Shown here: positions 18,113 through 28,400 of the stretch, in pieces | Layout of the letters: every line of letters begins with the position of its first letter | Position numbering within the stretch: the stretch's first letter is position 1 | Source of the DNA: a virus | Strand: one strand, 5' to 3' | IMG/VR virus record: IMGVR_UViG_3300022752_000032 | Span: 39,450 to 103,449 of that record | Length of the DNA stretch: 64,000 nucleotides | Program-made: the position numbers and the translations under genes | Notes under the pieces: generated by a model | Database searches by the model: none | Told to the model about the DNA's origin: nothing | Seen by the model: the letters and a program-made list of their open reading frames with translations, nothing else

Positions 18113-18133
18113 GCGCCATCACCTCCTAATCTC

Positions 18134-18580
18134 TTAGCCCAAAGGGGCATCTAGTACTGATCCAAACGGCTTTTGCATGTCTGGATTAAAATCTGTTGGC
18201 GGAACAAACGGCTTCACTGATTGACTGCTTGGGTCAAACGGAGTGATGTCGCTGTAGTCAAAATCTCCAACAGAGTTGTCAAAACCTGCGTTTTGACTTT
18301 TTTTAGTTGTCTTATATTTATAAGTAGTTTCATAGAAATCCCTATAAATAATTTCTCTTACTTTGTCTTTGACGTCAACTTGTTCTGCACTAGCGACGGA
18401 GGTCATGTCATCTTCAAAAATTACATGGATAACATCTAGCATTTCTGCTAGTTCCATAGAAGATAGTTGTAGGCCGTTCATCAGTGCTTTCCCGTTAACA
18501 TAAGGCCAGAGATCTACTGCCCACTCTGCGAGTCCTCTAGCCCCGGTATAGGACGGCTTGAGTACTGCTCGACCAACCAA
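18134..18580 (-). CDS. Tail assembly chaperone, C-terminal part (gpT-like), made by -1 frameshift
   Basis: 148 codons in the -1 frame relative to the gene at 18514-18867. Its only possible initiator here is a TTG with no ribosome site, and its reading frame is open back to a stop near 18587, so it is expected as the C-terminal part of a frameshift fusion. The ORF starts 67 bases inside the upstream gene. Content (helical, charged, DWPYVNG-like start and acidic Pro-rich tail) fits gpT-like chaperone extensions that bind the tape measure. It is directly upstream of the tape measure. Confidence 0.78.
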   Translation of the reverse strand: MVGRAVLKPSYTGARGLAEWAVDLWPYVNGKALMNGLQLSSMELAEMLDVIHVIFEDDMTSVASAEQVDVKDKVREIIYRDFYETTYKYKTTKKSQNAGFDNSVGDFDYSDITPFDPSSQSVKPFVPPTDFNPDMQKPFGSVLDAPLG

Positions 18581-18867
18581 GAAGTTATTTCACCTAATTT
18601 TTCAACAGTTACAATTTTGCTAGGATCATCTACCAGTTTTAGAAAACGATCTAAACTTTCTGGCAATAAAACCTTTGCAAAGAACTTGTCAATAAGAGCA
18701 GCTGCCATTCCGTTTGAGTCAGAACCAGCGTCTGCAACCATGTCTAAAAGAACTTTACCTTGAAGAGCCGTCTTACATTGGAAATCTTCTCCGTAAAGTT
18801 TGAAAGATAAAGGTTGCGTGTTTACATCACCACCGCTACCAAAATCCTTAAACCTACCTGTTGTCAT
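18514..18867 (-). CDS. Tail assembly chaperone, N-terminal part (gpG-like)
   Basis: 117 aa, MTTGRFKDFGSGGDVNTQPL start; position and size match the gpG-type chaperone of siphophages. It ends at 18514, while the overlapping -1 frame continues as gpT. The overlap usable for slipping runs from about 18586 to 18514; the most likely slip point by eye is the G-run in ccGGGGcta (18541-18544), but it is not a classic X-XXY-YYZ heptamer. Confidence 0.85.
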   Translation of the reverse strand: MTTGRFKDFGSGGDVNTQPLSFKLYGEDFQCKTALQGKVLLDMVADAGSDSNGMAAALIDKFFAKVLLPESLDRFLKLVDDPSKIVTVEKLGEITSWLVEQYSSRPIPGLEDSQSGQ

Positions 18868-18898
18868 GTTGATATTCCTCTTTTCTCATTTGTCTTTT

Positions 18899-18920
18899 AT
18901 TTACTATTTTTATAGTAAAT
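18899..18920. repeat. Inverted repeat upstream of tail chaperone gene
   Basis: Perfect 8-bp arms ATTTACTA / TAGTAAAT around a six-base AT loop, between the head-completion gene and the chaperone gene. It could be a weak hairpin or an operator; it is not followed by a strong T-run on the minus strand. Confidence 0.5.
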
Positions 18921-18927
18921 ATTGTTA

Positions 18928-19311
18928 CTATTTTACCAACTTTAAGTTATCTGATAGATAGCGATTTGCTTTAGTTCCAGGATGCATAACCGAAGTCGTG
19001 TAAATAATCCTTGAACCTCTAACAAATCTCAGCACTTTTGCCCTATCTGGTCGAATAACATGAGGCTTAGTTCCTTGATGGTGTAGCAAAGCGTAGTCCA
19101 GATTTGATCCAATTTTTACATACTGACCCCGAGAGTCTCGTAAATGTCTCATGTGGATTGAAGAACGAAGTGCTCCTGTTCTTACGCCAACTTGAGCCTT
19201 AGCAGCAGCGGTTATTAGACGACCTTTTTTTGCTAAGTATTTTCCTACATCACCTTCAGGAGAGTTAAGTAAAAAATCTAACTCTGCCCTGCGAAATACT
19301 ACTGTTGCCAT
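18928..19311 (-). CDS. HK97 gp10-like head-tail/neck protein
   Basis: 127 aa. GVRTGALRSSIHM followed by YALLHHQGTKPHVI and a basic C-terminal half is the recognisable HK97 gp10-like pattern (tail completion or neck protein). It is two bases from the next gene and lies between the terminator-like protein and the chaperones, where such proteins usually are. Confidence 0.8.
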   Translation of the reverse strand: MATVVFRRAELDFLLNSPEGDVGKYLAKKGRLITAAAKAQVGVRTGALRSSIHMRHLRDSRGQYVKIGSNLDYALLHHQGTKPHVIRPDRAKVLRFVRGSRIIYTTSVMHPGTKANRYLSDNLKLVK

Positions 19312-19312
19312 T

Positions 19313-19819
19313 TTATGGAACGGCTGCAGTCAGGGTAAGAGTTACAGTTTGAAAGCCACCCTCAGGGGCTTGAACTTCAACAGTTGCAATAACTCCGAGA
19401 CCAAAACCAGAAGACTCCCAAGTATCTAATTGAGAAGCGCTATCTAATAAAATCCATGCATCATACGCAGCAATTTCTGAAGCACTCTCTATTGTTTCAG
19501 CAGAAGGTGGTCTACCGTTCTGACCAACTACTGGCACCGCTCTTGATACGGAAACATTAATTGTTGCACTCCTTGGATCACTACATCTACGAGGCTGAGT
19601 TGCTTCATCCCCAGGGGCACCAACATACATTTGTACAAAAGAAACAACTACTTGTTCGCAATCAACTACAGGCTGTCCTAATGTGTAGTATCTACGCAGA
19701 GGGAGCGGCATACTGTAAGAAGCGTAAGAAGTAACAACTTGAGCAAGTACTGCATCTAAAAATACAGCAAGATTTTTGGCGTCACTACTAACAGTTGCCT
19801 TATTTATCGTTGTCGACAT
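19313..19819 (-). CDS. Tail terminator-like protein
   Basis: 168 aa. Synteny (connector, terminator, gp10-like, major tail) and a beta-rich body with CEQVVVSFVQMYVG and a central SATINVSVSRAVPVVG strand fit tail terminator proteins of actinophages, which cap the tube and join it to the neck. No catalytic motif. Assignment rests mainly on position. Confidence 0.65.
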   Translation of the reverse strand: MSTTINKATVSSDAKNLAVFLDAVLAQVVTSYASYSMPLPLRRYYTLGQPVVDCEQVVVSFVQMYVGAPGDEATQPRRCSDPRSATINVSVSRAVPVVGQNGRPPSAETIESASEIAAYDAWILLDSASQLDTWESSGFGLGVIATVEVQAPEGGFQTVTLTLTAAVP

Positions 19820-19846
19820 TTGTCTCTCCTACTTGTTGTCTATATC

Positions 19847-20989
19847 CTACAGTGTGTAAATTGGCTCTACTCTTGTGTAAAGTTCAAATGATACGTTTGC
19901 TGTAAGTAGGTTAATTACTTCATCAACAGCAGGGTTTGCCAAACTAGGTCTAGTGCAATAGATGTCATAAACACCAGGCTCTCTTGGACCAATAATATCT
20001 AATATTTGACTATAAGTTGGAGAGATAGTTATTGTTCCATTAACACGACTTAGGCTAATAGAATTTTCTAAGTTCTCTGACTTTGTATAAGAGTGATCAG
20101 AAACTGTTAAAGATACATCCCATGCTGGATCATCTTCTAAGAAACTTCCATTTATTTCACTTAAATAAAGAACTAGTGCTGAACCAGATGTAAGTACCTT
20201 TAAATCATAAGGAGTCTCTGTCAATTGATATGGCTTAGGAATAGGACGACGTGCTCTAGGAGTATCTGGACTAAATACTTTTGCTTTTGCTCTTGCTCTG
20301 TCTGGGTTAGTTGTTTTTAGGAAAAGATCTACAGCATATAAACCAGTTCTAAGTTCATCAATAAAATCTTGATTATCAAGAATTGTGTATGAAACACCTT
20401 GACGAGCAACAGAGGTTACACGTTGAGGTAAGGCGCAAGTATCATCATTTTCATATAACTTAACAAGTTCAATGGCAAGTAAGCGAGCAGCAGCTTTTCC
20501 TGCTAATGGTGGTGGTGTTCCATATGAATAAGTAACTTCAATATTAGAAGATGTCCAACTAGCCCCTGGCGTAGCAAGAATTGTAGAGTGCTCTACTAAA
20601 TAATAATCTCTTGGATCTATTACGTTACCATCTCTATCCCTTAGAGTATGAACTCTTATTACTTTACGACCACGAAGACGTACACGAGTGCTTGCAGATG
20701 TTCCATCCCCTGAGAAATCATCTTGTTGATATGGTCCTGAACCATTTAATCTAATATTTTCAACATTTCCTCTAACTAAAGTAGGAGAGTATGTAAGCAT
20801 AGAGGCGCCTGTGCGGATGTAAGGATCATAAGAAGATACATATCGCTCAGTAACAGTTGTTACTCCAGAGTATTTTCTTCCAGACATACCCCAAAGTAGG
20901 TAGGAAGCTGTTTTTACAGCATCATATGCGTACTGAGACTCTGCATAAGTAGATCCAAGTTCGTTAACATCTACCCAAAGACTGCTCAT
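19847..20989 (-). CDS. Head-to-tail connector/adaptor
   Basis: 380 aa. The N-terminal ~220 residues have the helix-loop-helix adaptor look (AYDAVKTASYLLWGMSGRKY, then long helix KAAARLLAIELVKLYENDD) as in gp6/gp15-type adaptors of actinophages. The C-terminal ~150 residues form a beta-sandwich-like extension (LTVSDHSYTKSENLENSI). It is the first gene after the tail-tube gene and is separated from it by 90 bases. Confidence 0.7.
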   Translation of the reverse strand: MSSLWVDVNELGSTYAESQYAYDAVKTASYLLWGMSGRKYSGVTTVTERYVSSYDPYIRTGASMLTYSPTLVRGNVENIRLNGSGPYQQDDFSGDGTSASTRVRLRGRKVIRVHTLRDRDGNVIDPRDYYLVEHSTILATPGASWTSSNIEVTYSYGTPPPLAGKAAARLLAIELVKLYENDDTCALPQRVTSVARQGVSYTILDNQDFIDELRTGLYAVDLFLKTTNPDRARAKAKVFSPDTPRARRPIPKPYQLTETPYDLKVLTSGSALVLYLSEINGSFLEDDPAWDVSLTVSDHSYTKSENLENSISLSRVNGTITISPTYSQILDIIGPREPGVYDIYCTRPSLANPAVDEVINLLTANVSFELYTRVEPIYTL

Positions 20990-21080
20990 TATTTATACCA
21001 ATCCTAAAGAGTAAGGGCGAACAACGGTTAGTGGTATCAATGATACGACCAGCACGTCGTCCGCCCTTCTTTTACTTATA

Positions 21081-22130
21081 TTAAGAGGTTGGATCCTCTG
21101 ATGAAGCAATAATGAAGTCAACAGCGTTGTCAGCATTATATGTACTGCTACCAGGTACGTTGTACGCAGTAGTAGATCCTTGAGAGGTGAAGTCTGTAAC
21201 TGCCCAGTATCCATAATCAACAAATGCAGTTCCAGTATCAGCAGCAGAGGTGATAGTTCCGCTTGTTGTAGTGGTGTATGTAAATGTTGTTGTTGTTGGA
21301 ACTGCAGTAATTGTTTTAGTACCGTGAAGTGCAGAGTTTCCGTTGGTACCAGCAATAGTTACAGTATCTCCTACACGGAATCCGTGAGCAGTAGATGTTG
21401 TAATAGTTGCAGTAGTTCCAGTGCGTTGTGAGTTACTAATAGTCTTAGTAATTTCAGGATGCCACTCGTAGAAGCCCTTTAGACCAGTTGGTGCCCATGA
21501 ATCGCGAGCGTATGAGTATGGACGCTCTGCTGCAACTGGGAACTCCCAGCGGCCGTCTGGACCTGCATCAAAGAACTCATTTCCAAGACCGTAGCCTTCA
21601 AAAGTGTTTGCAAGTAATCCGTTTTCAATTACACGATCACCTGATTGACGCAATTTAACATATGGGAAAACCCAGTGGAAGTATGGACGAGTTGTTGCAC
21701 GCTTTCCATCCTTCACAGCAAATGACCAAACTTCAAGAGCAACGCCGTTTCCAGCAGGGTCATCTCCAACGGCTGGTGCGGCCCAACCAATTGATGTGCG
21801 ATCTGGTGCAGCATAAGTTCCTAGATTCTTACGAAGCAGTAAACCTCCTGCTAACAAAGCAGTAAGTTCTGTATCTGGCTCACAAATTGCCAGTTCCATA
21901 GTAATTCTTTTAAGAGTGTCTGGGGCTTTGTAGGAAACGCAAACTGTACCGTTTGCTGACTTCTCTACGATTTCATCGCCCTCTTCGTACTCTGGTGTAA
22001 ATGAAGCGCGAAGGAACGCCGAGGTTGTATAACTATCACCTGGTTGGGTGAGTAGGTTACCTGAGGCGTCCAGTCTAGTGACACGGATCGCCACACCTTG
22101 GACGCTTGCCGCGTAGTCCTGAGTGGCCAT
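21081..22130 (-). CDS. Major tail (tube) protein with inserted beta repeat
   Basis: 349 aa. The body (residues 1-230) is a tube-protein-like beta fold with KLRQSGDRVIENGLL, PYFHWVFPYV and a GLGNEFFDAGPDGRWEF segment as in actinophage major tail proteins. Residues ~235-300 are an inserted copy of the HGF-x-VGDTVTIAGTNGNS repeat that also occurs twice in the Dit gene. A C-terminal tail ends SSEDPTS. The start has a good ribosome site. Confidence 0.82.
   Translation of the reverse strand: MATQDYAASVQGVAIRVTRLDASGNLLTQPGDSYTTSAFLRASFTPEYEEGDEIVEKSANGTVCVSYKAPDTLKRITMELAICEPDTELTALLAGGLLLRKNLGTYAAPDRTSIGWAAPAVGDDPAGNGVALEVWSFAVKDGKRATTRPYFHWVFPYVKLRQSGDRVIENGLLANTFEGYGLGNEFFDAGPDGRWEFPVAAERPYSYARDSWAPTGLKGFYEWHPEITKTISNSQRTGTTATITTSTAHGFRVGDTVTIAGTNGNSALHGTKTITAVPTTTTFTYTTTTSGTITSAADTGTAFVDYGYWAVTDFTSQGSTTAYNVPGSSTYNADNAVDFIIASSEDPTS
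21226..21446 (-). repeat. Beta-repeat unit in the major tail gene
   Basis: One unit of a ~215-bp coding repeat (core TAHGFRVGDTVTIAGTNGNS, ending TSAADTGTA). Nucleotide similarity with 14736-14955 and 14991-15210 is obvious by eye, so the copies are recent relatives. Confidence 0.8.
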
Positions 22131-22169
22131 ACTGATTTCTCCTTTAGTTGGTTTTTACTTGTTCTTATT

Positions 22170-23036
22170 TTACGCTGTTAAATCAACTCTGATTGCTAAA
22201 TGTATAGATGTATCAAAGTAAACCGCCGCTGGGCGAATTGCTTTAATACGCATATCATTTTGATTTCCCGCTACATCATAGCTTTGAGCCAGATTGTCAG
22301 CTACGACATCAACATCACCAATAAGTGTCTTGATTGTGCCAGTGCCGTACATCCATTTGTTTGTCGCTGACGCTGTTGCGCCTGTCTGTGAATCTGGACC
22401 ATTTCCGGTGTAACCAGAGCCAACAATAATTTTAGTTCCACTAACTGTCTGAAGGTGGCCTTTTTCTTTATTATCAAAAATCATATAGTTAGCAGATAGA
22501 AGACCAGCCATATCCTTTGTCATGTGAATGACACCGTTTTCTCCACAAGGGGAGGTATCAGACAATTCATAGTCAAGTAATGCAAGTGCACGTTGAACAG
22601 AAAGTGCTGTAGTTCCATTAACAAGTGTTGCACTTGCGGCACTAAGTGCTTTATTTTCGTGGGATTCGCCTTTTCTAATCGCGCCATCCCATAACTCACG
22701 CTCCATTGCTTTCTGTGTTCCACCTTCGAGTTGACGCTTAACTCTTGCAACGTAGTCAAATCCAGTAAAACCTAATGTTGAGCGATAATCTTCAGCTTCA
22801 ATAAAAAATGGTTTAATTTCTGTGTAACGCTTAGGGGTAGCATTAGATACTAACGCACTTGACGTTGTATCAGTATCGTCATAGTTAACAAGACCACGGA
22901 GAGTTGTGTCCCATTCTTGTGAGAATCCTCTGATCCATTGATCTTCTTTTATTTTAGTATCAGGCTTTGCTACGGTGAATAGACCGAACTCTGAAGGTGT
23001 GATCTTTGGAGCTTCAAATATTCCGGTAAAAGCCAT
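22170..23036 (-). CDS. Second capsid-type protein (pentamer-like)
   Basis: 288 aa. The internal pattern (YVARVKRQLEGGTQKAMEREL, a central NGVIHMTKDMAGLLSANYMI, and VASA/IRPAAVYFDTSIHLAI at the C-terminus) resembles HK97-like coat proteins annotated as pentamer capsid proteins in some actinophages. It follows the large capsid gene by 88 bases. That a separate pentamer protein exists here is inference; it could also be another head protein. Confidence 0.6.
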   Translation of the reverse strand: MAFTGIFEAPKITPSEFGLFTVAKPDTKIKEDQWIRGFSQEWDTTLRGLVNYDDTDTTSSALVSNATPKRYTEIKPFFIEAEDYRSTLGFTGFDYVARVKRQLEGGTQKAMERELWDGAIRKGESHENKALSAASATLVNGTTALSVQRALALLDYELSDTSPCGENGVIHMTKDMAGLLSANYMIFDNKEKGHLQTVSGTKIIVGSGYTGNGPDSQTGATASATNKWMYGTGTIKTLIGDVDVVADNLAQSYDVAGNQNDMRIKAIRPAAVYFDTSIHLAIRVDLTA

Positions 23037-23124
23037 GTTCTCTATTCCTAACTTAAATCTAGTTTTTGTTTATTGTATCGGGGGAGCCTATTTCTAGGCC
23101 CCCCTTCAACAAATGGGTTACGGC

Positions 23125-25260
23125 TTAGTACTCGATTGTTGCTGCAGTCAATCCACCAAGTGTATCGCGAAGAGCAGCTGCTACTCCGTTTACATTGATG
23201 GTTGATGTTACCTGTAGAGACTCGACGCCAACAAGGGCAACGTTCTCGAAGGTTTCAACGAACATCTTGTAGTCGTTGGTGCCGACAAGTGTTGAGTCAC
23301 GGATAACTCCGAGATCCAAAGTGCCGCCATCAAGGAACAAGAATGATCCTTCAGCAAAGATGTACCAAACAAATGTGTCTGGGAATTCAACCATTGCGCC
23401 AGAACCCTGTGCACCGAAAGGAGAAGCTCCTGCTGCGGTGTCTAGAGCAAATGTAGCGATGATTCCGCGAGATGCGATATAAGCATCAATCTCTGCATAT
23501 GCATTGAGAGTTGAATCTCCAGGCATTGAAAGAGTTAGATCTGCTGCCATTGCGTCTTTAACCCATGCTGGGATAATTGCGCGAAGTGGAGCATCTGCAT
23601 CTAGACGGTGACGTGCACGGTAAGCAGCAGAAGCACGACCTAGTTGAACTAGGAAGTCACGACCCATTCCAATTACGGAAGTTGAAGTAACGGCTGTTGA
23701 TGCTGAACCGATTTTTGCCATAAGATTTCCTTCAGCCTCGCGAGCATGTTGAATTAAACCAAGCTCGTTGTGACGAGCAATTAATTCAGGATATGCACGG
23801 CTTAGAAGGTTACCGAATTGTAGTTGCAAAGTAACAGCATCAGTTGAGACAGTTGTCTCAGCAGCTGCGGCTACAGTTAAGCTCAACTTTGAAGCTGGGC
23901 TTGGTGTTTCTGCTGAATCGTTAGCAGCAGTCCATACACCAACAGCGCTAGCATATGAGCTAAGTACTGGTGGAGTGATGTAGCGAATACCGCCACGGTC
24001 TGCTTGGAAACGAGGTAGTGAATCGCGGACTGGGCGCACTGCTGAGCCAAGACCGAAGATGTCGTACTTAACCTCGAAAGGTGCTTGATGTCCACCAGAA
24101 GCAACAAGTGCCTCAGGTCCGACTACAGCTTGTACCTTGTCCCAGTTAGCTTGTGCATCCTGATTAAGGGTGCGAGCCTCTGGAAATTGTGTAGAAATAG
24201 AAGCAACAATGTGTTGTTCTCCATCTCCACCATTTACACGGCGTAGGCCATGTAGACGCTTGGCCATTGCTTCTGCAACTTCTGCCATGCTTGAAATTGA
24301 GCTGCCTGCTGTATATCCAGGAATGTCAGCGCCCGCAGTGATTGCCACTGTTGCTTCTGTTGTCCGAGATGTTGGGCGGCGGTCAGCCGGTACCTCAATG
24401 TTGAGGTTATCTGCGTTATCTGCAGCGGCGGTCACGGGTGCCTCCATAGTTTCTTGTGCTGTTTGCACAGTTTCTGTTTGTGTTGGTGTTTCAATGATTG
24501 CTGCTTCAGCACCTTCAGTAACAACAACTGCTGCTTCAGCTGCAGGAGCATCTTGCGATACTGCTACCTCTTCTACAACTGCTGCTTCTGCTACTACTGG
24601 TACTTCTGCTGTTGTTGTTGCTGGTGCTTCTTCAGCAGCTGCAACAACTGTTTCTTCCACAGCTACTGCTGCTTCAGTTTTTTCTTTAACTTCAGTCGAA
24701 AATTCAGATTTCTTATCTGCTTCGGTTGACGCTTCAGTCATAGTTTTTTCCATTTCCTTTTCTTCCTTTTTGTCTTCTTCCATGTCTGCAGGAGATTTTT
24801 CATCTTCTACTTCTGGAGTAACTTCTGGAGTTGCAGGCATTGCTGCTGCTTCTTCCATTTTTTTCTCCTCTTCCATGGTTGGGGCAGGAGTTTCAGAAAC
24901 AGGTGCTTCTTCAGTTACAGGTGCTTCTTCAGCAGGAGCGGCAGGAGCCTCTTCATGCATTGCAGCATCTTTAACTTCAGTAGTTTCCATGTCTTTATTT
25001 TCGTCTTCTTTTCCGTATACGCGATTAGTTGCTTCTGCTGCTTTTTGAGCAAGTTCTACAGTTGCTACCTCACGACGCTTGATTTCGTTTCTAACTCCAT
25101 CGAGCATGTCGGCAAGTGACGTCATAGCGTCAACTGTCTGCGGAGTAGGATCCTCCTTCTCGACCGATTCAAATTCGCTGAGGATAGATGCCTGAAGTTC
25201 ACTAACTTGTTCGTCAGTGATGTCAGACAACTGATCCATCATTTGTTTGATTTGGTCCAC
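23125..25260 (-). CDS. Major capsid protein with long N-terminal scaffold-like region
   Basis: 711 aa. Residues ~1-290 are an Ala/Glu/Pro/Val-rich scaffold-like segment with long acidic repeats and no fixed fold. Residues ~295-711 are a HK97-type coat domain (DIPGYTAGSSISSMAEVAEA, then YDIFGLGSAVRPVRDSLPRF, GIRYITPPVLSSY). VTAAA at 276-280 and VAITAG at 305-310 lie at the boundary, where prohead protease would act. GTG start with AAGGAGGG six bases upstream. It is preceded by a structured 170-base leader. Confidence 0.82.
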   Translation of the reverse strand: MDQIKQMMDQLSDITDEQVSELQASILSEFESVEKEDPTPQTVDAMTSLADMLDGVRNEIKRREVATVELAQKAAEATNRVYGKEDENKDMETTEVKDAAMHEEAPAAPAEEAPVTEEAPVSETPAPTMEEEKKMEEAAAMPATPEVTPEVEDEKSPADMEEDKKEEKEMEKTMTEASTEADKKSEFSTEVKEKTEAAVAVEETVVAAAEEAPATTTAEVPVVAEAAVVEEVAVSQDAPAAEAAVVVTEGAEAAIIETPTQTETVQTAQETMEAPVTAAADNADNLNIEVPADRRPTSRTTEATVAITAGADIPGYTAGSSISSMAEVAEAMAKRLHGLRRVNGGDGEQHIVASISTQFPEARTLNQDAQANWDKVQAVVGPEALVASGGHQAPFEVKYDIFGLGSAVRPVRDSLPRFQADRGGIRYITPPVLSSYASAVGVWTAANDSAETPSPASKLSLTVAAAAETTVSTDAVTLQLQFGNLLSRAYPELIARHNELGLIQHAREAEGNLMAKIGSASTAVTSTSVIGMGRDFLVQLGRASAAYRARHRLDADAPLRAIIPAWVKDAMAADLTLSMPGDSTLNAYAEIDAYIASRGIIATFALDTAAGASPFGAQGSGAMVEFPDTFVWYIFAEGSFLFLDGGTLDLGVIRDSTLVGTNDYKMFVETFENVALVGVESLQVTSTINVNGVAAALRDTLGGLTAATIEY

Positions 25261-25429
25261 TACTGTCCCTCCTTAGGGTCAGTTAGGATAGGGCTTTTCC
25301 CCATCTCGCTGATCAGTCGAGGCTGAGGGACTCGCGGACGCAATAGATGCGTGGAGGCACTCCACCTAATACTGAATACTACATTAGTTCTTATAGTGTG
25401 ATTTTCTTTTTTTGTACTGTTTTTACCGA
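25261..25429 (-). other. Leader/gap upstream of the capsid gene
   Basis: 169 bases without a gene. On the minus strand there is a TATAAG hexamer and further downstream a GTGGAG-TGC-CTCCAC hairpin (25352-25366) followed by GC-rich sequence with CGAG...CTCG pairing. This could be a late promoter and a structured 5' leader for capsid mRNA. No -35 match was found. Confidence 0.4.
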
Positions 25430-28400
25430 TCAGGTAAGTAGTCTAAGTAGCTTAGACATTTGACTAGATATCTCACTCTGGCTGTATACCTCTTGACCTG
25501 ACATGAAGTCCTTCATACCTTTAGTAGCGATATCTGCGTCTTTTTGACCAATTTTATTCTCAACCCTAGTGATCATTTTTTCCATTAGATCCTGTAGGGC
25601 AGGTGGTACATCACTAAATCTGATCTTCTGAGCATCTTCTCCAAAGGCAAAAGGTAGGTTAGCAATAACCTTGCCTAACTCTCCAGCACTGTTTCTAACA
25701 TTGCCTATAGCCTCAGCGTTAAGTGCTCCTGTATCTAATCTATCTACAATATCTAGCAAATCGCCAGCAGCCTTGGCTGCTTCAGCGTAGTTACCAGCAT
25801 TATCTAGATTATCAACCTCTTCAATCTTCTTTAATGCAGCATCTGATCCAGCATCACCTAGGTCCAGTTTCAACCGAGCAAGCACTTGTCGAAACTTCCC
25901 TGTGGCATCACGGGGTTGGGTTTTAGGTGTGTATTTAGCTCTGGACTTTTCTGCGTCTTGCTTACTCTTAACTTCTTTTTTTAGTATATCTGTTTCTTCA
26001 TCTGTAAGACCTTTTAGATCTTCTTTTGTTAAATCAGGTGTACCAACAGGCTCACTTTGATCTACTACATAAGGATCTTTTTCAGCAAATGTTTCAGAAT
26101 TGGCTAAAAAATCTGCTTCTGAAGCCTCTCCCATTTCATTTAAAATGACAACAATCATATCTTCTGGCTCCCATTGAGCGTCATATAGATCATCTGGTTG
26201 TTGAATAATTTTGCTTATAGGCATTTGTAGTTGATCCTGTGGAATCTCCATCTGCTCCATTGTCTCTGGCATGTAATCACTAGAAAATTCTTCTACAGAA
26301 TTATTCTTAGCTCTATCACGCTTAGCATGTGTTGCAGTGTAAATACCTAAAGCATCTTTATGACGTAGTTGACAGTAACCCTTAGCACGAGGACCTAGAT
26401 ACTTTGCTAAATGCTTTACGCATCTACTCCAGTCACCAGGTGCTCCCCAACGGATTTTTGCAGCTCCTTCGCCTCTTGTCCAGTAGCGACGAAGCGTTTC
26501 AGCGTTTCCCCGGTTACGATCCAAACCGCCAGCGGCAACAACTGATTCAACAATAGAGATTCTTGCTCTTAAACTAGCAGCAATACTATCTGTATCGTTT
26601 ACGGATGCTTCTTTCCAGTTCTCTGGAATTAGATCTTTTCGATCTAACTGACGAGCCATCTTTACAATATGACGGCGAACCAAACCACGATTTCCTGGCT
26701 TAGCACGTCCATATGCATGAACAGCATTTTTTAGATCAGAAACATTTCTAATTGGGAATGACCCATCTGGAAGTGCTTTTTTATCTTTTGCTAATTCCAT
26801 ACGTTGTTTGCGAGTAATGACTGCTAACTCTGAATCTGAGTTATCAATACTTTGAAGCATATAAGAAGAAGATTCTTCTTTCATCTTATTTACTCTATTA
26901 GATAATTCAGATGCTTTAATAGCAGCAGTAATTGTTCTCATTCTATCTTTAGCACTATTACTAGCCGCAATTAATGGTGCTTCTAGTTTATCAATTCGAG
27001 TATGTAACTCTGCTAAAGGATCGTTCTTTAGTTGAGCAAGAACGCTTGCACCAGCAGCAACAAGTGCCATAACTTGACCTGATGCAACACGAGCACGAGC
27101 AATTGGGAAGCCAGGAACATTTACCTGACAAATTGCTACAAGCTCTAAAGCACCTTTAATTGGTCTCCAATCTCCTGACGGAGCAGAGGCACGTAAAGCA
27201 CGAATTTGTTCTGGAGTTGTGCCAGGGCGAAGTGCTCCTGATACCCAGATACCATAAGCATCTTCTCCAGCATGTACATCTGCTACTGCAGATGCTGTGT
27301 CGTCATAATGACGAACTGCTTCTGAAGCACTTGCTTCAAGAGAAGCATGTCCTCCAGCTAAAGTTAATTGTCCAACTGGAACATCTGTTCCATCGTCAGC
27401 ACGTACAGCACCAGTGTGGAAGTATGCATAACTGCTCTTACTCCGAGGAGGACGAGTTCCATAAGACATTCCAATATGATCTACATGCCATGCAGCAATG
27501 TGACCATACACTTGACCTTCATCAGTTACTGTTAGTGCGGTTGGTTTTTTTAATTTTGGGTTAGCAAACCAATCTTTCGGCGGAGTAACTGGTATTGACC
27601 CAGCCACAATTCCACACGCTACTAACGCTGATGCGTCTAAAGGATTTAATCCTTCGACATACACTCCATCAGATATCACTTCTTCCTCCTGCATTTCTCC
27701 GCTTTGGTCTGCGAGTTCTACTCGACATTCCTGAAAAGCGGGCTTGGGGACAAGAGTTACAGCCATAACCCTTGCCTTAGTTATGTTCATTTTACCTGCT
27801 CCAACTTTTTTGTTAGAGTCATTTTCAGCATTTTCTTTTTCTTCATCTGCTTCAAACATGTCCATATCAGCAGAAACTCCACGGATGAAGCCTCCACGAA
27901 CTAATCTTTCCGCTTCTTTTCCGTATTCTCCAGTATCAAAATATCCTCTGGCATTTCCAATACCTTGTTCTACTCTTTCCATCTGAAGAATTGTTCCAAT
28001 TACAACTGATCCAGAATGACCCTCGCCAGTCTTAATTTGCCATAAAAATGGAAGAGGAAGTTCACGCATAGTAATAGCGCCTTTTTCAAACTTACGACCA
28101 TCTCCAGACTCTATGTCTTCTGGGATAACTAAAGGAATAACAAACTCTGCTCCTTTAAAATCTTCTATCTCTGCTCCTGCTAAGACAACTCTGTTTCTGG
28201 CATCCGCTGCTCTTGCTTTAAGAGAGGTTGCTTCGAGTATGGCTTCAGAAGGAAGTATAAAATCTGTGCTAAACGCGTCCGCTCTAACTCCTTTTTTGCC
28301 ATAAAGTTGACGATGCTCCTTATCTCCAGTCCACATGCCAGTTGCTTCTTTATGACGCAATGCACAGTAGCCTTTTGCTCGAGGACCCATGTATTTTGAA

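Noticed and set aside
18134-18580. Independent gene with TTG start
   Set aside because: No ribosome site at 18580 and it lies in the -1 frame of the gpG-like gene, as in known frameshifted chaperones.
20993-21355. 120-aa frame on the minus strand over the end of the major tail gene
   Set aside because: Low-complexity Q/L translation of the beta-repeat DNA in the wrong frame; overlaps the real gene 21081-22130.
24170-25048. 292-aa plus-strand frame over the capsid scaffold region
   Set aside because: Ala/Ser/Val-rich complement of the repetitive acidic scaffold segment; no promoter or ribosome site.
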